Assembly (NCBI GenBank): GCA_034434335.1
Contig: DAOTZS010000137.1
Location: forward strand, 1 to 8,804
Origin: DAOTZS01 sp034434335
GTDB lineage: Bacteria > Chloroflexota > Anaerolineae > CG2-30-64-16
Direction of reading: 5' to 3'
Length of the DNA: 8,804 nucleotides
Positions 7,041 to 8,804 of the stretch are shown piece after piece. A model generated the notes under the pieces. The model saw nothing but the letters and a program-made list of their open reading frames with translations. It was not told the DNA's origin and ran no database searches. Numbering within the stretch: the stretch's first letter is position 1; every line of letters begins with the position of its first letter. A program made the position numbers and the translations under genes.

Positions 7041-7069
7041 TTGCGCCGACCGGCCAGATGGAGTATAAT
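7041..7069 (+). promoter_or_regulatory. Promoter of the divergent OmpR-type regulator gene
   Basis: TTGCGC (7041-7046) and a perfect TATAAT (7064-7069) are separated by 17 nt. The expected start leaves a leader of about 30 nt before the ATG at 7108, which has GGAG (7097-7100) 7 nt upstream. The two divergent -35 boxes are only 29 bp apart (7012-7040), so one bound regulator could affect both directions. Confidence 0.75.
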
Positions 7070-7107
7070 CGCCCTGCAGCCGATCTCCACCGTGGCGGAG
7101 AAGCGCG

Positions 7108-7824
7108 ATGGCTTATACCCCCGGTGCCACACCCGTCCAAGTCCTCTATATCGGGCGAGTAGAGCCCAACCATGAGAAGTTGTGGGATCAGCTTCAACGG
7201 GAGGGTATCGCCATCGCCTTCGCGCGCACGCAAACTCAAGGGTTGCACATGGCCAAAGAGCTGCAGCCGCAGCTCATCGTGGTCAACACGGCTAACAGCG
7301 CCTTTTCCGGTGAACGCCTGTGCCGCGCCTTGGGGCGCCGCCTGCCCGGCGCTCAGCGCCTGCTGATTACCGAACATGGCGCGGGACTCAATGTGCCGTG
7401 CGAACTACGTCTTGTCCGCCCCTTTACAGGACGTAAGCTGCGAGAGTCGGTGCTGCGGCTGCTGGAGATTGCTTCGCCCACCATCCTCAAAGCCGGCCCC
7501 CTGGAGCTAGACCTGGTCACCCGTATAGTCAGCGGGCCCAAAGGACGAGTACGCCTGACCCCCAAAGAAAGCCTCCTGCTCTCCCTGCTGATGCAACACC
7601 CCAACCAGGTCGTCTCCCGCAAGGAACTGATGGAACGTGTCTGGGAAACGACCTACATGAAAGATACGCGCACTATTGATGTGCACATGCGCTGGCTGCG
7701 AGAAAAGATCGAACCAGATCCTGCCCGGCCCCAGTTCCTCCAAACCCGCCGTGGGGTAGGTTATGTGTTGGTCATTGCCGAGCTGGAAGTGCCGGCTGAT
7801 GAGGAAACCCCCGAGGCCGACTGA
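7108..7824 (+). CDS. OmpR/PhoB-type winged-helix regulator with non-canonical receiver domain
   Basis: 238 residues. GGAG at 7097-7100 and the promoter at 7041-7069 support this ATG. Residues about 10-120 have the length and hydrophobic pattern of a response-regulator receiver, but the active-site residues are missing. The acidic pair after the first strand is Gly-Arg (VLYIGRVEP, 12-20), the phosphoacceptor Asp is Asn60 (QLIVVNTA), and the conserved Lys-Pro is Arg104-Pro105 (LVRPF). Residues about 130-226 form a standard Trans_reg_C winged helix: RLTPKESLLLSLLMQHPNQV, the SRKELMERVW helix, the recognition helix TRTIDVHMRWLREKI, then RRGVGYVL as the wing. A short acidic tail ends the protein. 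No histidine kinase gene is adjacent. It probably binds DNA without Asp phosphorylation, perhaps sensing a ligand or partner. Divergent placement makes the glycosylation operon a candidate target; autoregulation is also plausible. Confidence 0.88.
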   Translation: MAYTPGATPVQVLYIGRVEPNHEKLWDQLQREGIAIAFARTQTQGLHMAKELQPQLIVVNTANSAFSGERLCRALGRRLPGAQRLLITEHGAGLNVPCELRLVRPFTGRKLRESVLRLLEIASPTILKAGPLELDLVTRIVSGPKGRVRLTPKESLLLSLLMQHPNQVVSRKELMERVWETTYMKDTRTIDVHMRWLREKIEPDPARPQFLQTRRGVGYVLVIAELEVPADEETPEAD

Positions 7825-7828
7825 CCAC

Positions 7829-7840
7829 CCTGTGGCGCAG
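7829..7840 (+). repeat. 12-bp direct repeat copy matching the REP-like palindrome arm
   Basis: CCTGTGGCGCAG here is identical to 8234-8245, the 5' part of the palindrome at 8236-8264. It begins 4 bp after the regulator's stop codon. It may be the remnant of a second, broken copy of that element, or chance in GC-rich DNA. The remaining spacer to about 8056 shows no gene and no clear terminator. Confidence 0.35.
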
Positions 7841-8072
7841 CGGTGTGCACATTGGTCGCCCCCTTGCGCGCCCGATGCCTTGTGGACCCCAACCGATGAG
7901 CGCATGGCTGCCCCGGTGAAGGAGTGGGGGCAGGATAAGGTGCCGGCCGCGGCGGTGGTGATCCAGAGCGAGACCGGCCTGGCCGATGCGTGCGTGAGGG
8001 AGCGTGGCCCTGGGCAATGGAAAGGCCGGCAGGCAGCCCGGAACAAGGATACTGACGAGAGGAGCGATAGAA

Positions 8073-8219
8073 ATGGGCAATCGCTATCTGGACTGGTTGC
8101 GACAGGCGGAGGCGGACTTACGCCACGCTCGCCACGCTCTCGAGGACGGGGATTACGAATGCAAAAAGGCAGGTTCACCGTCTATCAGGGAGCCTCCGGG
8201 CAAGCGCCATCAAAGATGA
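8073..8219 (+). pseudogene. Truncated HEPN-domain protein
   Basis: A good ribosome binding site (GAGAGGAG, 8057-8064) precedes this ATG by 8 nt. The first 23 residues, MGNRYLDWLRQAEADLRHAR then HALEDGDYE, match the first helix of HEPN-domain proteins, which usually run about 120-135 residues and are often paired with a MNT nucleotidyltransferase as a toxin-antitoxin set. After DYE the expected second helix (a W/A-C-F-A-A-Q-Q-A-x-E-K type segment) is missing; an unrelated basic stretch runs to a TGA after 48 residues. I found no continuation in the other frames, so this looks like a deletion or insertion break and not a simple frameshift. The Rx4-6H catalytic motif of active HEPN RNases is absent. 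Assignment rests on a short match and is moderately certain. A real 48-aa protein cannot be excluded. Confidence 0.55.
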
Positions 8220-8235
8220 GGCGAAGGTATGCTCC

Positions 8236-8264
8236 TGTGGCGCAGGCTGACAGCCTGCGCTACG
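8236..8264. repeat. REP-like palindrome with GTAG foot
   Basis: Perfect 10-bp arms GCGCAGGCTG (8240-8249) and CAGCCTGCGC (8251-8260) surround a single A. The stem is extended by two Watson-Crick and two G-T pairs to 8236/8264. Read on the minus strand, GTAG (8263-8260) stands at the 5' foot of the core palindrome, the tetranucleotide signature known for REP sequences handled by RAYT transposases. A RAYT gene begins about 360 bp downstream. It could also act as a weak terminator after the broken HEPN gene, but no T-run adjoins it. Confidence 0.6.
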
Positions 8265-8272
8265 TTACGTAG
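8260..8272. repeat. Second short palindrome abutting the REP-like element
   Basis: CTACGT-T-ACGTAG is a perfect palindrome of two 6-bp arms around one T. It shares its first bases with the right edge of the larger palindrome and lies about 40 bp before the DUF2283 gene. It may be part of the repeat unit or an operator. Confidence 0.45.
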
Positions 8273-8313
8273 TGACCGTTTACACGTTTTATTTTTAGCC
8301 TGGAGGAGAACCG

Positions 8314-8535
8314 ATGAGGGTAACGTATGATCCTGAAGTAGATGCCCTATACATCCGCCTGAGCGATGAGCCGGCCGAGGTGACCACCCAACGGCTGAGC
8401 GAAGAAGTCGCCATCAACTACGCTCCCAACGGGCGCATCATTGGCATTGAGATTCTGGATGCCTCCGAATACATCTCTGGCCTGAAAACAGAACGCAAAA
8501 TCGCCCTGGAGAACCTCGTCCCGGTCGTTGGGTAG
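8314..8535 (+). CDS. DUF2283 family small protein
   Basis: 73 residues, a normal full length for DUF2283 (PF10049). A strong ribosome binding site GGAGGAG (8302-8308) lies 5 nt before the ATG. The family core is clear: MRVTYDPEVDALYIRLSD at the N-terminus, then VAINYAPNGRIIGIEILDAS (about 38-57), predicting a small beta-rich fold with one helix. The function of the family is unknown. Members often lie beside DUF4258 or other toxin-antitoxin-like genes in mobile, AT- or repeat-flanked neighbourhoods; here the neighbours are a broken HEPN gene and a transposase, so it may be an orphaned partner. No consensus promoter was seen directly upstream, although the spacer 8276-8300 is T-rich. Confidence 0.88.
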   Translation: MRVTYDPEVDALYIRLSDEPAEVTTQRLSEEVAINYAPNGRIIGIEILDASEYISGLKTERKIALENLVPVVG

Positions 8536-8614
8536 CGGGCAAAGTCTTCCCCGTTGACCGCAGAACGAAACGTTTGGCCCGGGTCATCGCCGGGGCGAGA
8601 AGGAAGAAATAGGA

Positions 8615-8637
8615 GTGGGTAATGTCCCACGACCCAC
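8615..8637 (+). promoter_or_regulatory. Alternative hairpins over the transposase start codon
   Basis: GTGGG (8615-8619) can pair with CCCAC (8626-8630), placing the ATG (8622-8624) in a 6-nt loop. GTGGGT (8615-8620) can instead pair with ACCCAC (8632-8637). Both begin at the last base of the AGGAG ribosome binding site (8611-8615), so either could limit translation of the transposase. Confidence 0.4.
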
Positions 8638-8804
8638 AACGTCATCATCGGCGTTCCATCCGCCTGCAAGAGTACGACTACACCACCAGCGGTGCATATT
8701 TTGTCACCGTGGTGACCCATGAGCGCGAATGCCTGTTCGGCGAAATGGAGGATGGGGGGATGCGGGTGAACGAATACGGTGAAATCGTTCGCGCCGAATG
8801 GTTC
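8622..8804 (+). CDS. REP-associated (RAYT / Y1, IS200-like) transposase, N-terminal part
   Basis: The first 61 residues are present; the window ends in frame. AGGAG (8611-8615) lies 6 nt before the ATG. The sequence reads RRSIRLQEYDYTTSGAYFVT (10-29 region), VVTHERECLFGEMEDG, then MRVNEYGEIVRAEWF, the standard opening of Y1-transposase-domain proteins of the TnpA-REP (RAYT) group. These are single-strand DNA nucleases that use one tyrosine and an HUH metal motif to act on REP palindromes. The HUH histidines and catalytic Tyr lie beyond the window edge, so activity cannot be judged. RAYT genes are usually single-copy domesticated genes flanked by their REP sequences, not free-standing insertion sequences. 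The GTAG-footed palindrome at 8236-8264 fits as such a partner. Confidence 0.87.
   Translation, partial: MSHDPQRHHRRSIRLQEYDYTTSGAYFVTVVTHERECLFGEMEDGGMRVNEYGEIVRAEWF

Noticed and set aside
6041..7162. 373-codon plus-strand open frame
   Set aside because: It runs antisense to the glycosyltransferase, crosses the divergent promoter region and overlaps the start of the regulator gene.
8004..8072. Upstream ATG extending the HEPN ORF by 23 codons
   Set aside because: The strong GAGAGGAG site serves the ATG at 8073, and HEPN proteins usually begin at this point; the extension is not HEPN-like.
7507..8178. Minus-strand 223-codon frame across the regulator's end and the spacer
   Set aside because: It opposes the conserved winged-helix domain, and its translation shows no family features.
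8577..8596. Hairpin GCCCGG / CCGGGGC upstream of the transposase
   Set aside because: The short stem has a bulge and is pure GC; it is expected by chance in this composition and lacks a GTAG-type foot.

Overview
The window is about 8.8 kb of GC-rich bacterial chromosome. The organism is probably a member of the Chloroflexota (Anaerolineae/Caldilineae-like). This is inferred from general resemblance of the proteins (GalE fragment, YfhO-flippase protein, DUF2283, small lysine-rich single-TM protein, hairpin-rich intergenic DNA) and not from a marker gene. There are no rRNA or tRNA genes and no CRISPR array.

Layout. (1) 2-475 (+): the C-terminal half of a UDP-glucose 4-epimerase (GalE). (2) 476-852: a gene-free, repeat-rich spacer with a perfect 16-bp-stem hairpin and a larger imperfect inverted repeat. 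(3) 853-1207 (+): a near-consensus sigma-70-type promoter driving a 94-aa lysine-rich, single-membrane-span protein. (4) 6973 down to 1236 (-): a tight three-gene operon made of a DPM1-like GT2 polyprenyl-phosphate glycosyltransferase, a 1400-aa protein joining a complete YfhO-type membrane protein to a complete MOP-superfamily (Wzx-like) flippase, and a 259-aa polytopic membrane protein. Genes 1 and 2 are separated by a single TGA in the same reading frame; genes 2 and 3 overlap as ATGA. (5) 7108-7824 (+): a divergently transcribed OmpR/PhoB-type DNA-binding protein whose receiver-like domain lacks the phosphorylation residues. (6) 7825-8804 (+): an accessory-looking tail with a truncated HEPN-domain ORF, a REP-like palindrome, a DUF2283 gene and the start of a REP-associated (RAYT, Y1/IS200-like) transposase cut by the window edge.

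How the genes may work together. The minus-strand operon contains the activities of a three-component membrane glycosylation system: a GT2 enzyme that loads a sugar onto polyprenyl phosphate, a translocase, and a YfhO-type GT-C-like enzyme that uses the lipid-linked sugar outside the cytoplasm. In Bacillus subtilis the comparable set is CsbB, GtcA and YfhO. Here the translocase candidate is a MOP-type flippase fused to the YfhO part, and a third membrane protein is translationally coupled. The pseudo-receiver regulator diverges from the operon across 134 bp holding two back-to-back promoters, which makes it a candidate regulator. The functional link is inference; the gene order, overlaps, promoters and motifs are read from the sequence.
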